Origin: Halalkalirubrum salinum | GTDB taxonomy: Archaea > Halobacteriota > Halobacteria > Halobacteriales > Haloferacaceae | Direction of reading: 5' to 3' | DNA: 64,000 nt | Assembly (NCBI RefSeq): GCF_005543295.1 | Contig: NZ_SRSG01000024.1 | Span: 1-64,000, forward strand | In this document: positions 8,901 to 16,212 of the stretch, piece after piece | Numbering within the stretch: the stretch's first letter is position 1 | Layout: the number at the start of each line of letters is the position of its first letter | Translations under genes and position numbers: made by a program | The notes under the pieces: generated by a model | Seen by the model: the letters and a program-made list of their open reading frames with translations, nothing else | Told to the model about the DNA's origin: nothing | The model's database searches: none

Positions 8901-10108
8901 ACGTCGGCTGCTTCGTCGACTTCGGCGACGCGGGCATCAGCACAGACGATACCAACGTTGGGCATCTCGAACTCACCCGCTTCCTCCTCAGCCCGCGTTC
9001 GAGCCTTCAAATACAGATTAAACGCCGAAAGCTGGCACGATCGCAGATCGATATCGATCCCGTAGAGATTGTGCTCCAGCACCTTCGCCGGGATCTCGGC
9101 ACGATCGAGATCGGTCTCCGCCCACCAAATGCGCTCCAGAATGTCGAAGGCGTACAGCAAAAAGTGCCCACTGCCACACGCCGGATCGATGACACGCAAT
9201 TCTCGCGGGTGATCGAACTCCGGGGCATCGCCGTGCTCCTCGTCAGGAATGAGGTACGTACAGAGCTCCGGAACGCTGGGCGCGTCCGCCGGCGTGACCA
9301 AGCGCTCTTTTCGCTCCACTGGGGAGAGGGCTTCCGGGTCCGGGACTGCGTCCGCTTGATCGGTCGCTTCGAGATAGAGCTTTCCGAGGCTGTTGTCGGC
9401 AAGCATCCGGACGACCCAGTGGGGTGTGTAAAACTGGTTCGCTGGGCCGACGTCGTCCGGTTCGAGCGTGTTCTTCGCGTCGAGCGCCTCAACGATCGGG
9501 CGGTTGTAGTACTCGTATATCCACCCGAGCACGTCGTCCGCCCGCCAGACTTCATCAGGAATCTCGTCGAGCATCCCACAGAGTTCTTCAAACGTATCGT
9601 CGTCAGGATCGACCAGACTGTACGCCGACTCGGGATCGAACAGGATCTCGATTTCCTCGGCCAACCCTTCACACGCGTTTTGGTACGCTTGGAGGATCGC
9701 CTCGTCCTCCAACAGGAACGCATCGTAGACGAGCGTTTCTGCGGCCGGCGTCAACCCGTTGTCTTTGAAAACGGTGACCTCTTCGTCGATGAAGTTCCGG
9801 ACCTCCATACAGCGCAGTGCGGCGAGCCGGTTGACGATCGTGTACCCAACACCCGTGACGTACTTTTCGAACGCCTCCTCCCACGCGTGGCCGTCGACCC
9901 CCTCGAGGTCGATCGCCTCGACGAGCGACGACGTGCCCTCCTCGAGCGCGTCCGTGTCAGCAGGCTTGGTGTCGAGACCCTGCTGTGTGAGCTGGAATCG
10001 GACGTTATCCTCGACGCGATCGCGCATTTCGGTGACGACGTCCTCGAGATGTTCGCGTTCAGCCTTGTCCAATTGCGCCTTCCGTTGAGAAAGTCGATCG
10101 CCTTCCAT
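5903..10108 (-). CDS. brxX: BREX adenine-specific DNA methyltransferase BrxX/PglX
   Basis: A 1401-aa class I N6-adenine methyltransferase. The AdoMet motif DPACGSGHFLLYAFDIL is near residue 307 and the catalytic NPPY is near residue 509 (SLMNPPYGSGG). About 870 residues follow, with target-recognition and helical regions. BrxX methylates the host at a non-palindromic site and marks self DNA. Codons for roughly residues 440-810 (about 7680-8780) are much more AT-rich than the ends, suggesting that the specificity region was exchanged by recombination. A 110-bp gap separates it from the accessory module. A TATA-like ATTAAAG at about 10151-10157 could give a separate promoter with a short leader. 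No frameshift is seen. Confidence 0.92.
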   Translation of the reverse strand: MEGDRLSQRKAQLDKAEREHLEDVVTEMRDRVEDNVRFQLTQQGLDTKPADTDALEEGTSSLVEAIDLEGVDGHAWEEAFEKYVTGVGYTIVNRLAALRCMEVRNFIDEEVTVFKDNGLTPAAETLVYDAFLLEDEAILQAYQNACEGLAEEIEILFDPESAYSLVDPDDDTFEELCGMLDEIPDEVWRADDVLGWIYEYYNRPIVEALDAKNTLEPDDVGPANQFYTPHWVVRMLADNSLGKLYLEATDQADAVPDPEALSPVERKERLVTPADAPSVPELCTYLIPDEEHGDAPEFDHPRELRVIDPACGSGHFLLYAFDILERIWWAETDLDRAEIPAKVLEHNLYGIDIDLRSCQLSAFNLYLKARTRAEEEAGEFEMPNVGIVCADARVAEVDEAADVLDEITGEGSDLREALKEVIETFQHTEALGSLLDVSGTLEESFDSSKTQAELSDYNVAAHQSLNSFLKALRRAVEDRTSDSFGEQNLRSFLHLLVVLTQEYDVSLMNPPYGSGGRMPDDVQEYVEKNYEYTKEYYINFFEMCDQLVGRSGRVGMLVPWSFMFSRSFENFRQDFIGGKGGFDFFAEFGYNILDNATVGTVGTVVRSESAVGQTGTFIRLPDVVKANKEAKFLSAAFDNNVVSGIKRYYERDLSEFRIVPGTPLSYWVSKELRKLYSSSVVLDAENGRIERDSHGRAKVGLQTGDDSRFISRFWEVPGDENWKPFSKGGSDAWLLPRVTRMLLWGAEGREVKRFDGSYPRNEDWYFTEALTYTMSKRSGRRFGYLHDSSIFAHMGSVFIPNQAIWNTLSYTNSHLFTYLMLAQTSERNWEVGLVSKAPWSEELEQRDELATLSREAVGHLVSKRQYDFISPHYNGPVLLEALSVDDQLSQYNHPHHELREDLNLDEPPETVSPSEALEALGTEAARHLEQVEQNLQSCANQIDIAVFDCFDITEDQQETILQEIALRTIEDPCEQKKYDPDSITEPSEDLPEQVKDLLLHFVLRSVDKKDDGTIPVSDVDGEDDLLAHVEAEFDRVWGEYADNRLAEVDDVLGSKSAAEEAYPNLRTWLEEDLFDYHISKFDRTPILWRFTTKRLVSDAEGEGFGCLVDYHQLDEGVFDRLQNRYLEPRKSLLRERRSAANRRRSDNSLSTSEQAEAAEAYARCESGLEQIAVFEDRLAELAQSEPRPWSIEEQQAADTAADRVAEFRRRTEERLDIVDELAAMADVDMGELFTGNFYEKIEGQRDEWIDALDDLEAAFDAYAADPDQPVEAHRYDLFNYYTNDLLGSSHFASNGILYMTYYFDKFEQADQSRLDSAGISRKRQLISQLASDLDEYIELGESIADDCDALSSALPSDWSDRALSEITTAGYQPNHKHGVEINIRPLAQAEIVPKTVDDKVL

Positions 10109-10218
10109 AGAATGTAATCCAGTATGCTAACACCGACTGACAGGAGTGTCTTTAATGTTGCCGAAGGCCGGGGGAGTTCCTGTCGTAGAGGTAGCCTGCA
10201 CTACTACTGCTGACGTGC

Positions 10219-10497
10219 CTACTCCTCGGCATCTGAGTCGCCGATTATCGGCCACACAGGCGCATCAGGACGGGGAATTTCGTCGACGAGTTCTTTTTCG
10301 AACTTCGAGGCCCGCCACGCGATGACGTTCTCTTTCCGCTGGACGTACTTCGGGTCGGTCTGCAGCCAACGAGCGATCTCTTGGTAGCTGTGGCCAGCGG
10401 AGAGTAACACCAGTAGCGCGAAATCGAATCTGTCGAGGTTGCTCTCGTTCGCATCTGCATCGACGCGGTCGAGAAGTGCATCAGCAGCATCACCCAC
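10219..10497 (-). CDS. Small helix-turn-helix protein in the BREX island (possible C-terminal part of the upstream gene)
   Basis: From the GTG at 10497 the product is 92 aa. The centre (about residues 36-66, SAGHSYQEIARWLQTDP) resembles a sigma-70 region 4 or similar DNA-binding helix-turn-helix; the C-terminus is acidic. The reading frame stays open for 33 codons upstream of this GTG, straight back to the TGA (10597-10599) of the HEPN-like gene in the same frame. Those 33 codons have normal acidic haloarchaeal composition. The HTH may therefore be the C-terminal domain of one 465-aa protein, cut off by a stop mutation or made by readthrough. No convincing ribosome-binding site precedes the GTG. 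The function is unknown; autoregulation of the module is a guess. Confidence 0.55.
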   Translation of the reverse strand: MGDAADALLDRVDADANESNLDRFDFALLVLLSAGHSYQEIARWLQTDPKYVQRKENVIAWRASKFEKELVDEIPRPDAPVWPIIGDSDAEE

Positions 10498-10596
10498 AAA
10501 CTCATTTAATGTCGCGTACAGGTCTTCGTCGTCGAATCCCTCGAAATCGAAACCATCCGTGAGGCAATATGTCTTCGAGGTACTGTCTTGGCTATC

Positions 10597-11616
10597 TCAT
10601 CGAATCGCTTCGAGCGTTGCTCTTTCACAGTCTCGAAGTGTCGATAGACGCTCTCCGTTCTCGTGCTTCCACGTTTCAATGGTGTCGGCGATTGCTTCCC
10701 CTTGAGCGTGATTGAGGTACGCGCTGCATCCTCTTTTTGCGATTATCGGCTCAATGTGCTTCCCAGAAAGTGTAAGCAGCACCGACGCACATCGGTCAGT
10801 CTTCTCAAGAACCTGTGCGACGTCGCGGCGTGACTCAAGTCCGTCGAGGCCTGCTCGTTTCTGCGCGTCGTGAACGAGGTTGTTCCGACGGTCTTTGACG
10901 TCTTTGAGGTCGCCATAGTCACCACCAGTCAACATCTGAATCTCGGAGAGCGTCTCCAACCGTTTCGCGTGGCCCATGCTTCGAACATACTCTGCGATAC
11001 TGTGGAACCGAGTTTCCTCACGGAACAACTCGTTGAGAACGGTTTCGGTGGTTAATTCCTCGATGAGCGCAGATGCCAGAAGCAAATACGAAAAGAACGC
11101 TCGTTCAATTTCACCACCGATGTCATCGCTGCCCTGGAGGGCGCTCGCAATCTCGTCACGCTGTTCAAGGTAATATTCCAGAACGTTGTCTGAGTGCCCC
11201 ACCAAGGAATGTTGCCGTTCGACGTAGGCTACTTGAAGGAGTAACTCTTTGTCAAAGGGCGTACTCTCACTCAACTCTTGACACTTCTGTAAGGCCTTTG
11301 TTGGAAGATGGCGTGTCAAGTAATCAATATCGTCGTAGACGAGTGGCGTATTTGTTGGACAGTTGTCTACAATCGACTGGAAGGCATCGTTGTTAGATAA
11401 TTCTTCGAGTGCTGCCCGTATGTCATCGACGCCCAGTTCCCGGACGTCTTCCGATTGTTCGTCCTCTTCTCCAACTGGTACGACGCGGTAAGAAGCATCT
11501 CCAACATCGACCACAGGGCCCCTAATATCGAGAACCAGATATCGGCCGATGGGACTCAACGAGATAGAATCTGAATCGATAGTAAACGAGATATCAAGAT
11601 CGGTGTCGTCACTCAC
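10597..11616 (-). CDS. HEPN-like accessory protein inside the BREX operon
   Basis: A 339-aa protein starting at GTG, 22 bases after the 40-aa gene. The first 60 residues look beta-rich. The middle is all-helical (about 168-193, FFSYLLLASALIEELTTET) and is followed by RRNNLVH near residues 244-249. That is an R-x4-H motif, the signature of HEPN RNases found in many toxin and abortive-infection proteins. I do not recognise it as a standard BREX component. It sits between brxC2 and brxX. I infer a possible RNA-cleaving backup effector, or a protein that modifies the complex. Base composition is less GC-rich than in brxC2. The HEPN call rests on one motif and its helical context, so it is tentative. 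Confidence 0.5.
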   Translation of the reverse strand: MSDDTDLDISFTIDSDSISLSPIGRYLVLDIRGPVVDVGDASYRVVPVGEEDEQSEDVRELGVDDIRAALEELSNNDAFQSIVDNCPTNTPLVYDDIDYLTRHLPTKALQKCQELSESTPFDKELLLQVAYVERQHSLVGHSDNVLEYYLEQRDEIASALQGSDDIGGEIERAFFSYLLLASALIEELTTETVLNELFREETRFHSIAEYVRSMGHAKRLETLSEIQMLTGGDYGDLKDVKDRRNNLVHDAQKRAGLDGLESRRDVAQVLEKTDRCASVLLTLSGKHIEPIIAKRGCSAYLNHAQGEAIADTIETWKHENGERLSTLRDCERATLEAIR

Positions 11617-11638
11617 GCGTCAGAAACTGCAAAGGACT

Positions 11639-11761
11639 CTATTCGACCTGGGCTTCGTACTCGTCGCAAAGCGTATCGATGTCTGTCCCGGTCTCCTCGG
11701 CAATATGACGCAGGAGCTGCGCCTTGTTTTCGAATCGCCGAAGTTGGCCCTTTGCACTCAT
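11639..11761 (-). CDS. 40-aa small protein opening the accessory module
   Basis: A short open frame starts at ATG 11761 and ends at TAG 11639. Its product begins MSAKGQLRRF and ends DEYEAQVE. It is charged, predicted helical, with a basic start and acidic end. The case for a real gene is positional. A TATA box (11787-11793) lies about 29 bases upstream, as for a leaderless transcript, and the next gene starts 22 bases after its stop. I do not recognise the family. It might be a small antitoxin or DNA-binding partner of the HEPN-like protein, but nothing in the sequence proves this. Confidence 0.5.
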   Translation of the reverse strand: MSAKGQLRRFENKAQLLRHIAEETGTDIDTLCDEYEAQVE

Positions 11762-11786
11762 ATCAGGATATACGTGCCACTGTTGG

Positions 11787-11793
11787 TATAAAT
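11787..11793 (-). promoter_or_regulatory. TATA box of the BREX accessory module
   Basis: On the minus strand the sequence reads GATTTATACCAAC. The box centre is about 29 bases from the ATG at 11761, so the mRNA would be (almost) leaderless. A similar string, GATTTATACTACCAAC, lies upstream of brxA, so the two transcription units may share control. Confidence 0.6.
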
Positions 11794-11806
11794 CACGGGG
11801 TACACT

Positions 11807-14800
11807 TCATTCGCGCTTCCGACCCTCAATCAGCACGATACCCCCCTCATCAACGTCGTTCAGTGCCTCTCTGACCTCTCGGATTCGAGCCAACAGTTCT
11901 TCAGCCTCGTCGAGTAGCTCCGTCGCTCGTTCGTCGGTGGGTCGGTCGTCGGCGTCAACTAACCCCGTCACATCGTCAGTAACAGCCGCATTCGGAAGCT
12001 CCTGCCGCAGTTCCTCGGCAACGCGCTGCAGCGCTGCCCACGCGTCATCGTCAGCGTCCGGTTGCTTGGGGTCGTTTGCTTCCTCGATGAGCTGTCGAAC
12101 CCGATCGATCGACGGCGGCCGCGACACAGACAGCACCGTTGTGACTGACTCGGTCGTCGGCGAGTCCGGATGATTCGCCTCAAGCTCCGCGTGCGCGGAC
12201 TCCAACGCCGACCACAGACTCAAATCGCCGTCGAGAAGCGCGCGAACCCGCTCGTACGCCTCGGCCTGCTGGCGTATCGACGAGTCAACCAACGCCCCCT
12301 CTGTGATCCGATCGCCCGCCCAGGCCGCATCAAAGATCGACGCGAGCGCACCGAGCGAGACGCCGTCGAACGTTGCTGTGGCGTCCGCAAGAAGCGCCTT
12401 CACCGCTGACTCGTGCTCCCGAAGCCACTCGCTCAACGCGTGACAAATCTCGTCGGGAGCTGTCGCGTCCGTGGTTTCACCACTCACGCGACGGTACTGC
12501 GCGGAGAGTTCCGCAACTCGGTGGCCTCTCGCATCCACAAGGCGCGAGGTAACCGTCGACTTCGTCGGAACGGACCCGCTCTCGGCGGTGGACTGCATCC
12601 GACCAGTGATTGTGGCCCCGGGATACCACGCCTCAAGCAGTTCGAGCGTCTCGGTGAACTGCTCCCAGAGCGGTTTCTCCCCGTCGCCCGCAGCGAAGAG
12701 TTCGCGAGCGTCTGCGAACGTTTCTGCCTCCGAGTAGACACCGTCGGCGACTAACTCCGACGTGGCGATCTCGCCGCCGTGGTATGCAGGTGACAACACG
12801 GCCTCGAGTCGATCCAGAGAGACACCGAACTCCCGAGAGACGCCTTTGAACGTCCGCTTCACAAGCACGCTGTTGTCCGCAACCCACGACTCAACTTCGG
12901 CCACCCACACGTCGGGATCGCTCCCGTCGGGATCGTGGCCGAGAATCGTCGAAACTACACGCTGAATATCTTTCGGGTTGACTGTGTCGACGCCGAATCG
13001 GACCTGAAGCGAGGTGAGCCCGCCTTTCGTCCGCACCTGCCGACCGATCGCCGCAGGGTCGGTGACGTAGTCCGTGTCCTGTTTGAGTGCGACTGTCTCG
13101 TTCGACGCAGCGAGCGTGATGAGCAACGCCGCGATCGACTCCTGTGGGGTGCCACGGTAGTTACCGTTCGCAGTCCGCGTCTGCTGAAGCAACGCCTCGA
13201 CGTCGACGGCCGTCTTGGATTCGTACTCGTCGATAAACTCACGACACCAGCCCGTCGATTCGATCTCGGCGGTCCCCGTATCCACACCCAGCATCACGGC
13301 GTCACCGTCTGAGAGCGGCCATGTACCGCTTCCGCGGAAGAACGTCGCCATCGCCTTCGCGTCGTCGACTTCGACGAGCGGACGCGAGAGAATCCGCCGC
13401 GTCGAGCCGAAGACTGTCTGGACGTGGCTTTCGATGACATCGTCAAGCACGTTCGGCCGTTCGCCCTCGTACCCGTCAACTGTGTATACCGACGCATTTT
13501 CGAGCAGATCGCGTACCGACGACTCCAGACGGCGTTTATTCGTTCGGTGCTCGCGTTCGAGCTCCTTGTGACTCTCTGTTTCTTCCTCGAGGACCTGACC
13601 CATCCCGATGACGCTTCGGATCCTATCGAGCGTGAGCTCTGGCACGGCAATCGAAATGAGGATGTGCTCTCCGCCGTCTCGACCGCCGTTCACGTCCTGC
13701 CAGGTCTCGACCTGCTCCGCGATCGTGTCGGGGTCGTCTGCGAGCACGCGAACCCGAATCGAATCGTACGCTGTCGTCGGTGCTCTGGCAACCGGCTCGA
13801 GTGTGGAGTACTCGTATCGCAGCGGGACGAGCCGCTCGTCGCCGATATCTGCCTCGTGGAGCGTGCCGTCGCTTCGGAAGAAGCTATCGTTCTCGCGAAG
13901 GCGCGTCTCGAGCCAGGCAGAAAGCTGGTGCGGCGAAATCTGCTCCGCCTTCGTTTGGGCACGACTCAAGATACTCTCTTGCTCTTCGGAGACCAGCGTG
14001 TACACCTCGTCGCCCGTAGTGTTGGTCTCCGTGAGCACCTTCCGTTTGTCGACGAGCGTGTGCAGTGCAGCTTCCGTCTCTGCAATGGTATCGGCTAAAG
14101 AGCCCTCGACGCTGTCGAGCAGCAATCGACCCAGGTTCGCTGGCGTCGCCGGGACCGCAGGGGCCTGATTAAGCAGGTACAGCGCCTTCGAGACGCGCAC
14201 CTCCCACGCGTTCTCGTTCCCGTCGAACGTCGGGATCAACGTGTTCTCGAGCATCTCCTGGACCCAAAGCGGGACGTACGTCGTCTCCTCGACCAAGAGA
14301 TCGAATAGTTCGTCCCAGGTAACGAGATCGCCCTCCTCCGCAGTAGCCCAGCCGAATTTGGTGAAAAGCGATCGAACCAGTACCAACAGTGCCCGCCCCT
14401 GGATATACTCTTGGTCTGTGGCCCGTCCCTGCGTGATCAATTCCTGCATCACCGTCCGTAAGAGCGTCAGGTCATATTCGCGGAACGGATAGGATTCGAT
14501 CGGATCAGGATCCGAACTCCCGATCGGCGCGGACGTCACCAATGAGAGGTCAGGCATCATCGAAAGGAGAGACTCGACGCGATCGCTCCCCGTGCCGTCT
14601 TTTTGCAGCCACCGCTTTCGGACGATGATCTCGGTATCAGCTCCTTCGAGCGGCACTTGCTGATGGGTCCAGTGGTCTTCGGGTGGCTCGCCGATGAGGC
14701 TCGCTCTCGTCAGTGGGAGTGAGTATTGTCCAGTGGTCACGACAACCGGGTTCGGGCCGTACTGCAGCGCCTCCATCGTCTCCTCGAACTCGCGATAGCG

Positions 14801-15625
14801 GTGCCGGCTGTCGCCGACGAACAGCGCGACCTCGTCTAGCCCAAGCAGCAGTTCTGTGCGCGGCCCATCTTCGTTCAGTGCGGCGGTCACCTCCTCGACT
14901 CGGGTGACCAACTCAGCCGGATCGAACGATCCAGGGTCGACCGCCGCTTCAGCCCGTTCGATAGACGCTTTCACGCCCGCACGACTGTCGAGATCTGTCC
15001 CCGACGCCTCTGTCATCGACGGCAGCGTCTCGTAGAGCCACTTTCGCAGGGATGCACGCTCATCGATACGGGCAGCGAACGCTTCGCCGCGCTCGCCCGA
15101 GGTGAGTGCGTTCCACACCCCATCGTACTCCATCTCCACGGTCCACGCCCACTCGAGCAGCCAGTTGGGGTCGGTCGGATAGCCGAGTTCGCGGCCAATT
15201 GCCTCGAAGATGAGAAATGGGAGTGGCGGCTCTTTCGAGGCGTCTCGATCGAGGAGATTCAAGAACACGGGCTTGAGCCGATCGACATGTGAGCCGTCGA
15301 TCGACTGCGCCAGGTTGTCAAAGCCAGGCCATTGCGCCGCTAGCTGCTCACCCAGGTGGGCGGACGCAGTATTGTCAGTAACGAGCCCGATCAACTTCAG
15401 CAGGTGTGTCTTCCCTGAGCCGAACGTCGCGTGCAAGTAGAGGAACCGAGCTGCCTCCCCGGGATGTGTCTGAATGACTGCCCCAAGTTCGGTGAGGACA
15501 CGCTTGGCGCTTGCTGTTTCGTAGAACTCAGCCACGTCACGCGCAGCTCGTTCGCGGGCGTTGACCTTCTGGACCTCTTCGAGCTGGCGGGTTGGATTGC
15601 TGCGGAATAGTTCTTTGATACTCAT
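11807..15625 (-). CDS. brxC2: BREX P-loop ATPase BrxC, second copy
   Basis: A 1272-aa protein of the BrxC/PglY (DUF499-like) family of large AAA-type ATPases. Walker A is FGSGKTHLL near residue 72 and Walker B is LLGLDEVALF near residue 263. The rest is long, helical and acidic. Its ATG overlaps the brxB TGA by four bases (ATGA), indicating translational coupling. The first copy, brxC1, lies on the other side of brxB, and the two are clearly diverged. They could form a hetero-oligomer or have separate roles. Two brxC copies in one operon is a trait I associate with BREX type 5. The gene ends before an independently promoted accessory module. Confidence 0.85.
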   Translation of the reverse strand: MSIKELFRSNPTRQLEEVQKVNARERAARDVAEFYETASAKRVLTELGAVIQTHPGEAARFLYLHATFGSGKTHLLKLIGLVTDNTASAHLGEQLAAQWPGFDNLAQSIDGSHVDRLKPVFLNLLDRDASKEPPLPFLIFEAIGRELGYPTDPNWLLEWAWTVEMEYDGVWNALTSGERGEAFAARIDERASLRKWLYETLPSMTEASGTDLDSRAGVKASIERAEAAVDPGSFDPAELVTRVEEVTAALNEDGPRTELLLGLDEVALFVGDSRHRYREFEETMEALQYGPNPVVVTTGQYSLPLTRASLIGEPPEDHWTHQQVPLEGADTEIIVRKRWLQKDGTGSDRVESLLSMMPDLSLVTSAPIGSSDPDPIESYPFREYDLTLLRTVMQELITQGRATDQEYIQGRALLVLVRSLFTKFGWATAEEGDLVTWDELFDLLVEETTYVPLWVQEMLENTLIPTFDGNENAWEVRVSKALYLLNQAPAVPATPANLGRLLLDSVEGSLADTIAETEAALHTLVDKRKVLTETNTTGDEVYTLVSEEQESILSRAQTKAEQISPHQLSAWLETRLRENDSFFRSDGTLHEADIGDERLVPLRYEYSTLEPVARAPTTAYDSIRVRVLADDPDTIAEQVETWQDVNGGRDGGEHILISIAVPELTLDRIRSVIGMGQVLEEETESHKELEREHRTNKRRLESSVRDLLENASVYTVDGYEGERPNVLDDVIESHVQTVFGSTRRILSRPLVEVDDAKAMATFFRGSGTWPLSDGDAVMLGVDTGTAEIESTGWCREFIDEYESKTAVDVEALLQQTRTANGNYRGTPQESIAALLITLAASNETVALKQDTDYVTDPAAIGRQVRTKGGLTSLQVRFGVDTVNPKDIQRVVSTILGHDPDGSDPDVWVAEVESWVADNSVLVKRTFKGVSREFGVSLDRLEAVLSPAYHGGEIATSELVADGVYSEAETFADARELFAAGDGEKPLWEQFTETLELLEAWYPGATITGRMQSTAESGSVPTKSTVTSRLVDARGHRVAELSAQYRRVSGETTDATAPDEICHALSEWLREHESAVKALLADATATFDGVSLGALASIFDAAWAGDRITEGALVDSSIRQQAEAYERVRALLDGDLSLWSALESAHAELEANHPDSPTTESVTTVLSVSRPPSIDRVRQLIEEANDPKQPDADDDAWAALQRVAEELRQELPNAAVTDDVTGLVDADDRPTDERATELLDEAEELLARIREVREALNDVDEGGIVLIEGRKRE

Positions 15626-16212
15626 TGTTGGAGGTGCACCTCTCGAATCTTGCCGTCAATCTGATGCGCTGGGTAGTAGTGCCGCGAGTCCCCGCCGAAG
15701 AAACTCAGCTTTCCGCCGACGACGTCGCCTGGGAACGGAATCCCGATCGTCGACCTGACGTTTCGGCGATCGAGTTCGTCCAAGAGCTCAGACGCACGCG
15801 TGAACGGATAGAGGCTGCCGAGGTTGAGCAGGAGTACGACGTGGCTCTGTCGCTCCAGATTGGCAGCAGCGATCTCGGTGGTGACCATCGCCTCGACGAG
15901 CTCTTCGGCGAGACGGTCTTGCATCGTGCCCTCGATACGGGTCGGGCTCGTCTCGCCACCGAGCGCCACACATAGGTTGTACACCGTGGTCTGTGGGAGC
16001 AGTTCGTCGAGCCAGATCGGTTGGACAGAAATGCCGTCGTCGATCACTGGTAGTTCATCGGCTCCCCTCGCCCAGGCGTAGAGCCGCTCAGCACTTCGAT
16101 GCTCGACAGCAGGATCGACAGCGACGATGACGAACGGATTTCGGATTCCTGCCTGCCCCTGCGCGAACGTACAGAGCTTCTCTTTGAAACGCCGATAAGG
16201 CGAACCAGTCAT
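15622..16212 (-). CDS. brxB: BREX protein BrxB (DUF1788 family)
   Basis: A 196-aa protein. The segment VVLLLNLGSLYPFTRASELL (about residues 124-143) matches the BrxB signature of a hydrophobic strand, then GS-x-YPF-x-R, followed by a GIPFPGDV loop and an FFGG motif. BrxB is a small core component of most BREX types and is required for defence; its activity is unknown. Start and stop both overlap neighbours by four bases (brxC1 upstream, brxC2 downstream), placing it in one tightly coupled unit. Confidence 0.85.
   Translation of the reverse strand: MTGSPYRRFKEKLCTFAQGQAGIRNPFVIVAVDPAVEHRSAERLYAWARGADELPVIDDGISVQPIWLDELLPQTTVYNLCVALGGETSPTRIEGTMQDRLAEELVEAMVTTEIAAANLERQSHVVLLLNLGSLYPFTRASELLDELDRRNVRSTIGIPFPGDVVGGKLSFFGGDSRHYYPAHQIDGKIREVHLQQ

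Noticed and set aside
8828-10117. A 429-codon open frame on the plus strand opposite brxX
   Set aside because: It is antisense to the conserved methyltransferase domain. Its composition is what the complement of GC-rich acidic coding sequence produces, and there is no TATA box or family likeness.
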